Origin: Rhodococcus sp. 06-235-1A
GTDB lineage: Bacteria; Actinomycetota; Actinomycetes; Mycobacteriales; Mycobacteriaceae
NCBI RefSeq assembly: GCF_002258785.1
Contig: NZ_NOYI01000011.1
Location: forward strand, 124,001-188,000
Direction: 5' to 3'
DNA length: 64,000 bases
The position numbers and the translations under genes are program-made. This document shows, in pieces, positions 1 through 7,199 of the stretch. The notes under the pieces were generated by a model. The model searched no databases, was not told the origin of the DNA, and was given only the letters and a program-made list of their open reading frames with translations. Within the stretch, counting starts at the first letter, position 1. The number at the start of each line of letters is the position of its first letter.

Positions 1-383
1 GCGTCCTCAAAGAAGCCGACGCATTGGTCCTGGTCTCCTCCGCGGCCAAGGACGGAGCGCGCAGCGCTGGGGCGACCCTCGAATGGCTGTCGCGACACGG
101 CTTCGACGACCTGGTCAAACGCACCGTTGTCGTCATCAACGAATCACGGAAGGGCTCGACGGCCCTCGATGTCGAGCAACTCAAGTCCTACTTCGCAGAA
201 CGCACTCGCGCCGTCCAGGTCGTCCCGTACGACGACCACCTTGCCGAAGGCGACACCATCGATCTTGAGTTACTGGGCAAGCCTGCACAACGCGCGTTCG
301 TTGAGCTGGCTGCTCTGCTCGCCGACGACTTTCCTGCCAACGTCGGCCGGCACGTACCAGCGCCCGGCCCGAGTCCTTGGTGA
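1..383 (+). CDS. ParA/MinD-like ATPase, C-terminal part
   Basis: The reading frame is open from the window edge (frame 3) to a stop at 381-383, so this is the 3' end of a gene that starts outside. The visible ~126 residues contain the late Rossmann-type segment of ParA/MinD ATPases: a hydrophobic strand ending LVLVSSAAKDGARSAGATL, then the strand TVVVINESRKG, where Asn sits in the adenine-contacting position, and a C-terminal VPYDDHLAEG stretch. Similar tails occur in MinD-like ATPases of actinobacterial type VII secretion loci and plasmids. The nucleotide-binding P-loop lies upstream, so the subfamily cannot be fixed. The gene ends only 64 bp before the csf operon on the same strand, so co-transcription is possible. 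The annotated-looking TTG at 24 is internal, not a real start. Confidence 0.75.
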   Translation, partial: VLKEADALVLVSSAAKDGARSAGATLEWLSRHGFDDLVKRTVVVINESRKGSTALDVEQLKSYFAERTRAVQVVPYDDHLAEGDTIDLELLGKPAQRAFVELAALLADDFPANVGRHVPAPGPSPW

Positions 384-447
384 GTTGGACTGTGCCGGTG
401 AAAGTTGGCCTGTTCGTAGTGTCCGGTCGCGCCGTTAGAGTGCAGAT

Positions 448-1137
448 ATGGCCGAACTATCAAGGGGCAGTCCAGCGCTCGACGTTGTGACGACCGCCTA
501 CGAGGCCGCAACAGAATCTGCGGTTTCGTGGCCACCAGCCAGCGTTTCAGGTGACTCCGCGTGCGCGCGGTGCGGTGGCGCGACAGAAGGTTCCGGACGG
601 CGAGTGCGTGAGACTGTGTCGAGAACGTTCACCGGGTTCGACGGGTGGGTAGACGTTGCGGCTCCTACGATGTGTCGAGTCTGCGTTTGGGTGTACACGA
701 CAACGGCACTTCGCTCGGACCTCCTGCTGGTCACCAGTGATCCACTGCGCGTCACGAAATTGTCGAAGACCCGCTTACGTCGCGTTCTGGGACAAGCGAT
801 CTCTCCGACGTCCGCCGTCGTGGTTCCGTTACGTCCTGGGCGCAAGCACATTCTTCCTCATGCACGGTGGGGTCGGGTCGCCGTCGACGACGTCGCGCTT
901 CCATGGACAGAGCACGACGCGGAACGACTGAGCGCAGTCGTGCGATTGCGACGGCGAGGGTTCTCCCTGGCCGCCCTTGCGCGCGCAGCACCGGCATTCA
1001 GCACGCTCAAGAACATTCCGCATCGAACGTGGACGTCTGTGTTCGAGGATTGGGGCAGCCTCGATCCGTGGCGAGAGCGTCCTGTGTACCTCGACCTCGC
1101 AGCGACGGCTTCAACGTCAACCAGAGGCACGGCATGA
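448..1137 (+). CDS. csf1: Type IV-B CRISPR Csf1 (large-subunit-like zinc protein)
   Basis: This 229-residue protein heads a four-gene operon and has the size and zinc-finger pattern of Csf1, the reduced large subunit of type IV CRISPR effector complexes. Four cysteines form two CxxC knuckles, C39/C42 and C76/C79, and are followed by basic stretches around residues 103-112 and 166-170 that fit RNA contact. The second knuckle is followed by VWVYTT, similar to the CxxCAW-type signature of the family. The stop overlaps the next start (ATGA at 1134-1137), so translation is coupled to the cas11-like gene. Assignment rests on the two CxxC motifs plus strong neighbours (csf2, csf3). No catalytic motif or HD domain is seen, which argues against type IV-C. 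Confidence 0.8.
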   Translation: MAELSRGSPALDVVTTAYEAATESAVSWPPASVSGDSACARCGGATEGSGRRVRETVSRTFTGFDGWVDVAAPTMCRVCVWVYTTTALRSDLLLVTSDPLRVTKLSKTRLRRVLGQAISPTSAVVVPLRPGRKHILPHARWGRVAVDDVALPWTEHDAERLSAVVRLRRRGFSLAALARAAPAFSTLKNIPHRTWTSVFEDWGSLDPWRERPVYLDLAATASTSTRGTA

Positions 1138-1583
1138 CCCCGACCAGAGCTACGACACCGACCCGAACCTGGCTGGACGCAGCGACCTTCCTGCCGCCCG
1201 TCACCGGTGCCGCAGCAATAGCCGAACGACTGTTGCTGCTGCTGCACTACGGAATCAACTGGGACAACGGGTGGGTGGGACGCCGGAGAGAGCTGTACTG
1301 GGACCACCACCTGCCAGACCGAGTCCGGGTCGCGACATACACCGGCGGAGCCGACCTCGATCGATGGTGGAGCACCGTGGCAACCGATCTCGAGTCAGCG
1401 CCGTCGACGAAAGAACAACGCCTCGAACTATCGGTCCTTCTACGCGAGGAATCGATACCGGTCCTGACCCTCTTACGGGAAAACACCACCGCCCTCGTAC
1501 TCCGAACACGGATCGTGGCCGAAGCTGTTCAAGCGCGCCGGTCCACCACAGCGACTCTTACATCGCCCAGGAGGCAGAAGTGA
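1134..1583 (+). CDS. cas11: Type IV-B small subunit, Cas11-like
   Basis: This 149-residue, largely helical protein lies between csf1 and csf2, exactly where type IV-B loci encode the small subunit Cas11. It starts at ATG 1134, overlapping the csf1 stop, and ends overlapping the csf2 GTG start (GTGA, 1580-1583). The N-terminal half has a Leu-rich helix around residues 26-36 (AERLLLLLHYGINW) and a conserved-looking aromatic patch GWVGRRRELYWDHH. The C-terminal half is Arg- and Glu-rich. Small subunits have little sequence conservation, so the call comes mainly from position, size and predicted helicity. It would line the belly of the Cas7 filament. Confidence 0.7.
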   Translation: MTPTRATTPTRTWLDAATFLPPVTGAAAIAERLLLLLHYGINWDNGWVGRRRELYWDHHLPDRVRVATYTGGADLDRWWSTVATDLESAPSTKEQRLELSVLLREESIPVLTLLRENTTALVLRTRIVAEAVQARRSTTATLTSPRRQK

Positions 1584-2440
1584 CCTCGACCCTGCGCTGG
1601 CACCTCGACATCATAGCGGTCTCGGCGATCTCGCACCGCGGTGAACACAGCGCCACCACAACGACCTTGTTCCGGCGCGAAAAAATACTGCAGCCCAACG
1701 GTTCCGCAGCCTTGGTTCCGATTGTGTCCGGCAACTCCTTCCGAGGGGCGCTCCGGCGGATCGGAGAGGAGCTATTACGGGACGCCCTCGCATACGAAGG
1801 GCTTCTCAGCTTGTCTGCAGCACACACACTTCGGAACGGGGGCAGCCTGACCAAGGTCACCGGAGAGCCCCTGTCCGGCGAACGGCTCCACCGGCTCCGT
1901 ACATTGAATCCACAGGTCAGCGTCTTCGGCGGCAGCGGCGGCGGTCGAATGATCGACGGCTGTCTCCGCGTGGGCAAAGTGATCCCGCACGTCCTCGAAA
2001 CCGACCACCTCATGAGCCGTCCCGCACCCGACCGTGCTGTCCTGAGCCAATTCGACACCATGGCGCTCGAACGGTACAGCCGGTTCGATGATTCCACCGA
2101 TCATGACTTCCCCGCAGTCGCCCGAACCGACGCAGCCACCGTCGACGGTAGCTCCCTGATGCGTTACGAGATCGAAACGCTGCCTGCCGGTACGCGATTC
2201 GAGTCCTTCTTGCGTCTCGATCGCGCAACCGATCTGGACGTGGCCTTCTTCTCCGACGTCGTTGGCAGGTTCGTCGAGTCCGGAACCATCGGCGGGCGTA
2301 CAGCTATCGGACACGGCCTCGTCCGCACCAGATTCGAGCGGACCCTTCTCGCAGGCGACGAGCCGAAAGAGCTCGACTGGCGAACCCATCTGCAAGAGCG
2401 CCGTGACGAGGCGCTGGAAGTAATGGAAGCGCTGACGTGA
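1580..2440 (+). CDS. csf2: Type IV-B backbone RAMP protein Csf2 (Cas7)
   Basis: Csf2 is the Cas7-type backbone subunit that polymerises along crRNA or small RNA. The GTG at 1580 is preceded by GGAGG at the right distance and overlaps the cas11 stop, so it is the best start (286 residues). Hallmarks visible: PIVSGNSFRGALRR at residues 47-60 (the RAMP segment that also appears in Csm3/Csf2-type Cas7), then VSVFGGSGGGRMIDGCLRVG around 113-132, matching the glycine-rich Csf2 segment, and KVIPHVLET just after it. A C-terminal GGRTAIGHGLVR glycine-rich loop (about residues 240-251) completes the RRM-like fold. This is the most diagnostic gene of the locus. It is translationally coupled on both sides. 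Confidence 0.9.
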   Translation: MTSTLRWHLDIIAVSAISHRGEHSATTTTLFRREKILQPNGSAALVPIVSGNSFRGALRRIGEELLRDALAYEGLLSLSAAHTLRNGGSLTKVTGEPLSGERLHRLRTLNPQVSVFGGSGGGRMIDGCLRVGKVIPHVLETDHLMSRPAPDRAVLSQFDTMALERYSRFDDSTDHDFPAVARTDAATVDGSSLMRYEIETLPAGTRFESFLRLDRATDLDVAFFSDVVGRFVESGTIGGRTAIGHGLVRTRFERTLLAGDEPKELDWRTHLQERRDEALEVMEALT

Positions 2441-3156
2441 TGAGGCCGTTCGAGGTGAAAGCACACCTGGCGGTTGGACTTGCGCATGCAGCTCCGTGGG
2501 CGACGAGCCTCGATGGCTTGCTCGCATCCGAGATGTGGGAAGACGAAAAAGCCGCTGCTCGGGACCGCGGACAGTACCTCGAAGCCGCCGGCCCCGACGA
2601 GGTGCCCGCCGATCTGGATTTACCACTCGCTCGGTGCACTCTGGGGGGAGGCGACGACTGGCATTGGTGCGCGACATACGCCTATCCCGAAGACCTTGCC
2701 GACGCGCCGGAGATCCATCACTGGAGCGGCCGCCCCGACCACCGTGCGCTCGAGCAACTCGCGAGGTACCGACCGTCGGTCATCTCCGACCGGCAGGGTC
2801 GGTATCGCGCACGCCAAATGCCGCTGCTGCTGACTTCCACGCGGACTGTGCTCTGGAGAGGTGTCGGCGACATCGACCGGGTGAGCGCAACCCTGGCTTT
2901 GATCGATGCGATCGGGAAGAAGCGCAGCCAGGGCGAGGGGCAGGTGCTGAGATGGGAAGTGCAGCCCGTCGATATCGATGCCTGGTCGGCCGGCCATCTT
3001 CATCCGAACGGCCACCTCGGTCGCCTGAGCCCACGGATCTGTCTGCAGGGCAGGCCAACAGTTGAAACAGGCGGTTTGGGCCGAGGCGCGTTACGGCCAC
3101 CGCACATGCACCGGTCGAGAATGCGCGAGGTATGCATGCCATGGACACCCCAGTGA
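2440..3156 (+). CDS. csf3: Type IV-B Csf3 (Cas5-like RAMP protein)
   Basis: Csf3 caps the 5' handle end of the type IV complex. The protein (238 residues from ATG 2440; a GTG at 2437 is one codon upstream and equally coupled) shows an N-terminal RRM start FEVKAHLAVGLAH and the Gly-rich loop GKKRSQGEGQVLRW at residues 159-172, the RAMP G-loop. It ends with HLGRLSPRICL and a Pro/His/Arg-rich tail ALRPPHMHRSRM, as in other Csf3 proteins. It overlaps the csf2 stop (TGATG). No further csf gene follows. I see neither dinG (type IV-A) nor a cas6 next to it, so any crRNA must come from elsewhere. Confidence 0.85.
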   Translation: MRPFEVKAHLAVGLAHAAPWATSLDGLLASEMWEDEKAAARDRGQYLEAAGPDEVPADLDLPLARCTLGGGDDWHWCATYAYPEDLADAPEIHHWSGRPDHRALEQLARYRPSVISDRQGRYRARQMPLLLTSTRTVLWRGVGDIDRVSATLALIDAIGKKRSQGEGQVLRWEVQPVDIDAWSAGHLHPNGHLGRLSPRICLQGRPTVETGGLGRGALRPPHMHRSRMREVCMPWTPQ

Positions 3157-3353
3157 CCCGTGAACCCTCATCGGAAGCGTTGCGGGACAGCAACTTGTCG
3201 GTACCGAACGCCATACTGACAACCATGCGAATCCGAACCCTCGATGGTCCACCGCTACCTGCCGAAATCTTGGCCTATGCGGCACGCGCGGTCGTTCTTG
3301 CCGACCTTCTCGCCAGTCAAGACATTTCCTGCGGCGAGAAGCCTTCGCGTTGA
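3132..3353 (+). CDS. Small hypothetical ORF overlapping csf3 end
   Basis: A 73-residue ORF starts inside the last codons of csf3 (an alternative ATG lies at 3141). No domain is recognised. The middle region RTLDGPPLPAEILAYAARAVVLADLLAS could form one amphipathic helix. The overlap with csf3 is longer than in the rest of the operon and no strong ribosome-binding site is visible, so it may be chance. It is listed because it is the only candidate fifth gene of the csf operon. Confidence 0.25.
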   Translation: MHAMDTPVTREPSSEALRDSNLSVPNAILTTMRIRTLDGPPLPAEILAYAARAVVLADLLASQDISCGEKPSR

Positions 3354-3456
3354 GCGACGCAAGTCGAGACGCGTCAACGATCAACCGCGGTTGACCGCGC
3401 CGACAGTAACGGGGTTGGCACCACCGGGCAGTCTGACCGGCGACACGCGCATTGAT

Positions 3457-3570
3457 TCACGCTGTGCGGGAGCGTATTCGGTACACCTGCCGGGTGGTGA
3501 TTCCGAGCTGGCTTGCAATGGACTTGGCTGGGACGTGCTGGGCCGAAAGCGTGGCTATCGTGAGCGCCTG
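3457..3570 (-). pseudogene. Helix-turn-helix remnant (resolvase/regulator type)
   Basis: On the minus strand a 37-residue segment between two stops reads QALTIATLSAQHVPAKSIAS followed by QLGITTRQVYRIRSRTA and a stop. This is the pattern of a C-terminal HTH of resolvases or small DNA-binding proteins (alanine helix, turn LGITTRQVYR). An in-frame TAA at 3571-3573 cuts it off from anything upstream and no start codon is available. It reads as a decayed fragment, consistent with recombination beside the csf operon. Confidence 0.3.
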
Positions 3571-3699
3571 TTATTGATGCCGGGTAGGCCGGCTCTCTAT
3601 GGCTCGCAGACCAACAAATTCTGCTATTCGGAACTTGCCCCCTGTTGATCGAGCCATCCACCCTCATCCTCATGCTTCACGCCAAGAGAGGTTGCCGTC

Positions 3700-3948
3700 A
3701 TGAGTGACATTGGCCAACTAATTATCGAAGAGCTCACCCCTGAACAGGCGCGCGAAGAGATAAGTGTAAGGACACTCGCCGCGTGGCGCACCTACCTAGA
3801 AGAGTCGGGCGGTGTCGTGCCAGGCCCAGAGGGAAGCACCCACAAAGTGTCCTTGGAGCCATGGAAGGAATCACCACCGGATACTCTGCTTAAGATCGTC
3901 GTGCGATGGGTCGACCCAAGTCGCGTCGGTACATACGACAAAGGTTAG
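3700..3948 (+). CDS. Small hypothetical protein upstream of MauE-like gene
   Basis: An 82-residue protein starts at an ATG preceded by AGAGAGG, a good ribosome-binding site. It has no Cys, signal peptide or membrane helix. The N-terminus is acidic and helical (residues 1-35, LIIEELTPEQAREEIS), and the C-terminus is Pro/Trp-containing. It lies 9 bp ahead of a MauE-like membrane protein on the same strand, so the two form one transcription unit. The pair uses more A/T-ending codons than the csf genes. I do not recognise the family. A peptide substrate or partner of the membrane protein is possible but unproven. Confidence 0.6.
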   Translation: MSDIGQLIIEELTPEQAREEISVRTLAAWRTYLEESGGVVPGPEGSTHKVSLEPWKESPPDTLLKIVVRWVDPSRVGTYDKG

Positions 3949-3957
3949 TCCCCGAGA

Positions 3958-4446
3958 ATGCTTGTTCTCCAGATCCTTGCCACGCTCTTTTGCTTCATCG
4001 CGGCCGGGCAACTGCTGACCGCAGGAGCAGCAAAGACAGGTAATTTTCGCCTAGTCACGATAAGAGCCGGGTCTCAAACAACCGCGATCGCGATTATTTT
4101 GCTCGACTTCGCTGTCGGAGTGTGGGCTGCCGTCGGTCAGCCGTCAGCAGCTTTCCTTCTGTGGGGCCTTGCAGCTTTCTACGGGTCGGGTGCCGTCTAC
4201 AAAAGCTTCGTTGTTTTGAGCCCTAACCGCGAGTACTGCGCCTGCACGATCGCCAACAAGCAAACAGAGGGGGTGGACGTCTGCGCAAATCTGATCATGG
4301 CTAGTGGCGCGGCCGCCCTGGCTGCCACAGGCGTGAACAGACCTACATGGAGCTCGGTTGCAGGCGCAGCTGTCCTAGTTGCCTTTGCAGTCGTTCACCT
4401 CCGCCGTTCTGTTGCACAAGTGCGAGTTCAGCGTTGGTCGTTCTAG
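3958..4446 (+). CDS. MauE/DoxX-like four-helix membrane protein
   Basis: A 162-residue integral membrane protein with four hydrophobic segments at about residues 3-22, 42-60, 63-85 and 112-150, and a cytoplasmic basic tail. A CxC pair (C94, C96) lies in the loop after helix 3, with C109 close by, recalling the CGCFG-type loop of MauE-like proteins. MauE and relatives supply or relay redox equivalents for protein maturation (disulfide or cofactor formation). The Cys motif here is CAC without the Gly-Phe, so the match is partial. The gene follows a small soluble ORF by 9 bp. The combination hints at a peptide-maturation or redox pair, but this is inference. Confidence 0.6.
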   Translation: MLVLQILATLFCFIAAGQLLTAGAAKTGNFRLVTIRAGSQTTAIAIILLDFAVGVWAAVGQPSAAFLLWGLAAFYGSGAVYKSFVVLSPNREYCACTIANKQTEGVDVCANLIMASGAAALAATGVNRPTWSSVAGAAVLVAFAVVHLRRSVAQVRVQRWSF

Positions 4447-4647
4447 GCGCGATCCGTCTTCGTGTCGAGTGCTCGTCCCCTCCTCACCCAAACCCGCAAG
4501 GCGCGCCTCTCAAGCGATCCGGCCGAAGCGGCAGACGAGCCATGCGAAGGCGCGTCGTCACCAGCCTGTGTCGTTCCGTCGTATCGATCGATTGTCCTGC
4601 GGTGTGGCGGAGCCCGGTGGCGGCCGTAGGCCTCTTAGGGTTCGGCC

Positions 4648-5412
4648 ATGGATTCGCGCGGTACAGGTGACGACGGTCGACATCCCACAGACGGAACCGA
4701 CAGCAGTAGCATCGGCGCGGACGACGCCCCTCCCGGTCGAGACGGCAGCGGTGACGGTGTGGTCATTCCGGTGAACTTCGGGTCCGGAACTCCTCGACGG
4801 GGCGATGCCCCCTCCTCCCCCGATGCGGAACCGGACCTGTCCGCAGATATCGACGGCGATCCGGTGTTCGAGGATCTGGTGATCGAACTGACGGCCCGGC
4901 AACGCCGGTTCGTCGAAGTCGCAGCGTGGACTCTGGCCGACGATGTCTACGACGCGATCGAAGAGGTACACCGACGCCCCGAGTCGGCATCGCACGGCTC
5001 GTCGATCCTCAACGACTTCCCGCCTGCGACATGGACGCAGCCGGCGGCATGGTGGCGTGAGCAGGCCCGCTGCTTCGACGACCTCGCACTCGAGGCACAG
5101 GCCGGTATCGACCCCGATCCGGTCTGCACCGGGGAGGAAATGGCGCTGCACCTGATCCTCGGCCGAGCACGGGCAATGGCAACCGACGAGTCCGATCGCC
5201 GTATGGATTTGGTCGGCAGCATCGCCGCGCACGACAACGACGACGACTGGGAAGGTCCGCTGGACTTTCTGTTCCAGGACCACGATGTGCTGACGTTGTT
5301 CGACAACGACCTCGAACCGTTTCCCGGTGCAGCCAATCTCGCGCCCGACAATTGGTTCACCCCGTTCGTAGACACCGAGTCACGCAGGCCCGATCGCGGT
5401 TTCAGACGCTGA
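4648..5412 (+). CDS. Acidic hypothetical protein
   Basis: A 254-residue protein starting at ATG 4648. Residues 1-70 are low-complexity, rich in Asp, Gly, Ser and Pro, probably disordered. From about 75 to 190 it is helical with conserved-looking aromatics (ARQRRFVEVAAWTLADDVYD, WTQPAAWWREQARCFDD), and the C-terminus is again acidic (DNDDDWEGPLDFLFQDHDVL). No enzymatic motif, signal or membrane segment is visible. Third-position GC is typical of the genome. It stands alone between the MauE-like gene and the resolvase. I do not recognise the family. Confidence 0.6.
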   Translation: MDSRGTGDDGRHPTDGTDSSSIGADDAPPGRDGSGDGVVIPVNFGSGTPRRGDAPSSPDAEPDLSADIDGDPVFEDLVIELTARQRRFVEVAAWTLADDVYDAIEEVHRRPESASHGSSILNDFPPATWTQPAAWWREQARCFDDLALEAQAGIDPDPVCTGEEMALHLILGRARAMATDESDRRMDLVGSIAAHDNDDDWEGPLDFLFQDHDVLTLFDNDLEPFPGAANLAPDNWFTPFVDTESRRPDRGFRR

Positions 5413-5537
5413 CGCCCCACGCCGTCGCTCCTCCTGTCACACGCATCAACGCGCATCGAAGACGTTCGTTTCTGGGGCACCGATTCGTGAGACACGGGAG
5501 CGGCCCAAACGAGCCGTGCGATCGCAGACCGCCGGTG

Positions 5538-5558
5538 CTGTCCCCAGCAGGGGGACAG
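5538..5558. terminator. Strong GC hairpin, terminator-like
   Basis: CTGTCCCC (5538-5545) pairs with GGGGACAG (5551-5558) over a short loop, and an outer GGT/ACC extends the stem. It lies 125 bp after the hypothetical gene ending at 5412. There is no U-tract, so it may act as a weak terminator or be part of the resolvase site region. Confidence 0.45.
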
Positions 5559-5605
5559 GACCCGTCTGCACTCGACAGCGCGACATTCGAGACCAGATCG
5601 TGATG

Positions 5606-5669
5606 TGTCTCAGAAACCTGTCTCACGCCCTGACGCGTCGCCTGTGGCTTGTCTGCCGTTTCTGAGACA
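5606..5669. promoter_or_regulatory. Res-like inverted repeat before resolvase
   Basis: TGTCTCAGAAAC at 5606-5617 and its exact reverse complement at 5658-5669 flank a 40-bp spacer, ending 10 bp before the resolvase start. A partial third copy, TGTCTCAC, lies at 5619-5626. Serine resolvases bind 12-bp imperfect inverted repeats just upstream of their own genes, so this is the natural candidate for a crossover/operator (res) site. Confidence 0.6.
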
Positions 5670-5678
5670 GTCATCCTC

Positions 5679-6233
5679 GTGAGCGCCATTTTGGGATACA
5701 TGAGGGTTTCGACCACCGATCAGTCGCTGGATCTACAGAGAGACGCACTGACGGCCGCCGGCTGCTTCCGGGTCTGGGAAGAAGTCGCGTCCGGAGCGGA
5801 CAAGGATCGACCACAGCTGCAGCTGCTCCTCGACAGCGTCCGCGCCGGCGACGTCGTCGCAGTGTGGCGACTCGACCGACTCGGCCGCTCCCTGAGCCAC
5901 CTCATCGAAACCAAAGGCGCATCACTCCGCAGCATCACTGAAGGAATCGACACCTCCACAGTCGGAGGACGACTGACCTACAACATCTTTGGCTCACTCG
6001 CCGAATTTGAACGAGACCTCGTCCAAGAACGCACAATGGCAGGCCTCGCCGCCGCACGAGCCCGCGGCCGCATCGGCGGACAATCACCCAAGATCGACCC
6101 CGGCAAAGCCCGCCACATCCGACGCATGCTCGCCGACGGAACACCGAAGACGGAAATCGCCTCCGTCCTCGGAATCGGCCGCGCCACGCTCTACCGTCAC
6201 CTCACTTCCACAGCCACCTCTCGTGACGAGTAG
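5679..6233 (+). CDS. Serine recombinase (resolvase/invertase family)
   Basis: A Tn3-resolvase-type serine recombinase. The best start is GTG 5679, giving VSAILGYMRVSTTDQS, the family's usual N-terminus with catalytic Ser11. The ATG-like codon at 5649 would place the start inside the res-like repeat. Catalytic arginines occur in YMRVS and in DRLGRS (about residues 70-75), followed by the conserved SLAEFERDLVQERT segment (about 104-117) and the long E-helix. The C-terminus has an HTH, KTEIASVLGIGRATLYRHL. The length (184 aa) is normal. It resolves cointegrates or multimers, or inverts DNA, at the adjacent repeats. It looks intact and would fit a plasmid dimer-resolution or transposon role. Confidence 0.88.
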   Translation: MSAILGYMRVSTTDQSLDLQRDALTAAGCFRVWEEVASGADKDRPQLQLLLDSVRAGDVVAVWRLDRLGRSLSHLIETKGASLRSITEGIDTSTVGGRLTYNIFGSLAEFERDLVQERTMAGLAAARARGRIGGQSPKIDPGKARHIRRMLADGTPKTEIASVLGIGRATLYRHLTSTATSRDE

Positions 6234-6283
6234 GGCTCTCACGCCACCTGCCGCTGTAGTCATGTAGTTGGCATACTTGTCTG

Positions 6284-6622
6284 ATGAACAGCAGTGGAAT
6301 CAAGTTGTCGGACCTCGTGGCCGGTCTTCCGGTGGAATATGACGGGCCCGATACTGATATCGCGATCATCGACGAATCTTCATTTCCGCGTGTCTTGTCA
6401 TCTGGGCATCCAGGACTGGTTCGCGATCCAACACCGCAGCATATTATGGTGGACTGGGTTTGCTTGGAGCACGAACCTATTAGCTATGCATCCGGCTTCG
6501 TGGCGGATGGTTGCGAGGCCGAAGAAAAAGGCGTAGTCCCTGGATTGAGAAAGCTGACGATAGTTGAGTACCAACGGCGCGCCGCCGCAATGAGAGCTGC
6601 GGCGGCGCAGAAAAATCCGTGA
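6284..6622 (+). CDS. Hypothetical protein, lower GC
   Basis: A 112-residue soluble protein with no recognised domain. Starts at ATG 6284. Central residues 50-85 carry HIMVDWVCLEHEPISYASGF and two Cys (C60, C77). The C-terminus is a basic alanine helix. Codon use is more A/T-rich than the flanking resolvase, as for the convergent secreted-protein gene whose stop is only 7 bp away. Both may have been acquired together. Confidence 0.5.
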   Translation: MNSSGIKLSDLVAGLPVEYDGPDTDIAIIDESSFPRVLSSGHPGLVRDPTPQHIMVDWVCLEHEPISYASGFVADGCEAEEKGVVPGLRKLTIVEYQRRAAAMRAAAAQKNP

Positions 6623-6629
6623 TGCTCAG

Positions 6630-7178
6630 CTAGTTGATTGCGTACGGCCACTTTCCCTTTGCCGGGTACTCGATTACCGAGTTGACCCAGGGTTCGCAGT
6701 CAATCTTCCCATCCTTTGTGCAGTGCATCGTTACAACTCCATACGTATTATTTTCGGTTGGGAAAGATGAAGGACGGTAGTCAACCACAAGCTTAATAGT
6801 ATCTTGCTCATAGGTTTCACACCCTTTGCCGAAAGGTCCGACTACCCAATCGCATTCTGTCCTGCCTATAGGCTGATAATACTGGTAGACGGTCCCGCTT
6901 GGCGGCTGTTCTTGTATGCCTCCACCTGGCTGAAGGAGAGTAGATGCGAACAGATTGTGGTTATCTATGTTGTGTTTGCGCAAGATTTTGTCTGCGCCTG
7001 CACCATTCAACCCGTCCCAGTATCCACGGCGAAGAAGAGCAAGTTGCCCATCTTGATCCGAAGCTTCCATGACAATGTCGTATGTGTTGTTTACTGTCTG
7101 AGCTGAAGCCTTATCCGGTGGTGCTGAAATCATGGACGTCGCGATGAGAGCGATTACAAAAAGTACTTTAAGACGCAT
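6630..7178 (-). CDS. Small secreted protein with four cysteines
   Basis: A 182-residue protein with a clear signal peptide (basic MRLK, hydrophobic core to about residue 18, Ala-Ser-Ala cleavage near 26). The mature part has four Cys, C109, C120, C153 and C161, likely two disulfides, and a Tyr/Trp-rich C-terminal half. GC is clearly lower than its neighbours. It starts 21 bp after the stop of the LGFP protein with an AGAAAGAGA ribosome-binding site, so the two are co-transcribed and probably co-secreted. No known domain is recognised. A surface-associated effector, inhibitor or enzyme held near the wall by the LGFP protein is plausible but unproven. Confidence 0.7.
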   Translation of the reverse strand: MRLKVLFVIALIATSMISAPPDKASAQTVNNTYDIVMEASDQDGQLALLRRGYWDGLNGAGADKILRKHNIDNHNLFASTLLQPGGGIQEQPPSGTVYQYYQPIGRTECDWVVGPFGKGCETYEQDTIKLVVDYRPSSFPTENNTYGVVTMHCTKDGKIDCEPWVNSVIEYPAKGKWPYAIN

Positions 7179-7199
7179 TTTGTTATCTCTTTCTTACCG

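Noticed and set aside
1775-2677. 300-residue minus-strand ORF across csf2/csf3
   Set aside because: Shadow of the csf2 and csf3 coding strand, with no domain and no start signal.
448-3156. Type IV-A or IV-C assignment of the csf operon
   Set aside because: No DinG helicase or Cas6 (IV-A) and no HD/Cas10-like large subunit (IV-C). The zinc protein plus a Cas11-like gene fit IV-B best.
5649-5678. Upstream start of the resolvase at 5649
   Set aside because: It would place coding sequence over the res-like repeat; GTG 5679 gives the family's normal N-terminus.
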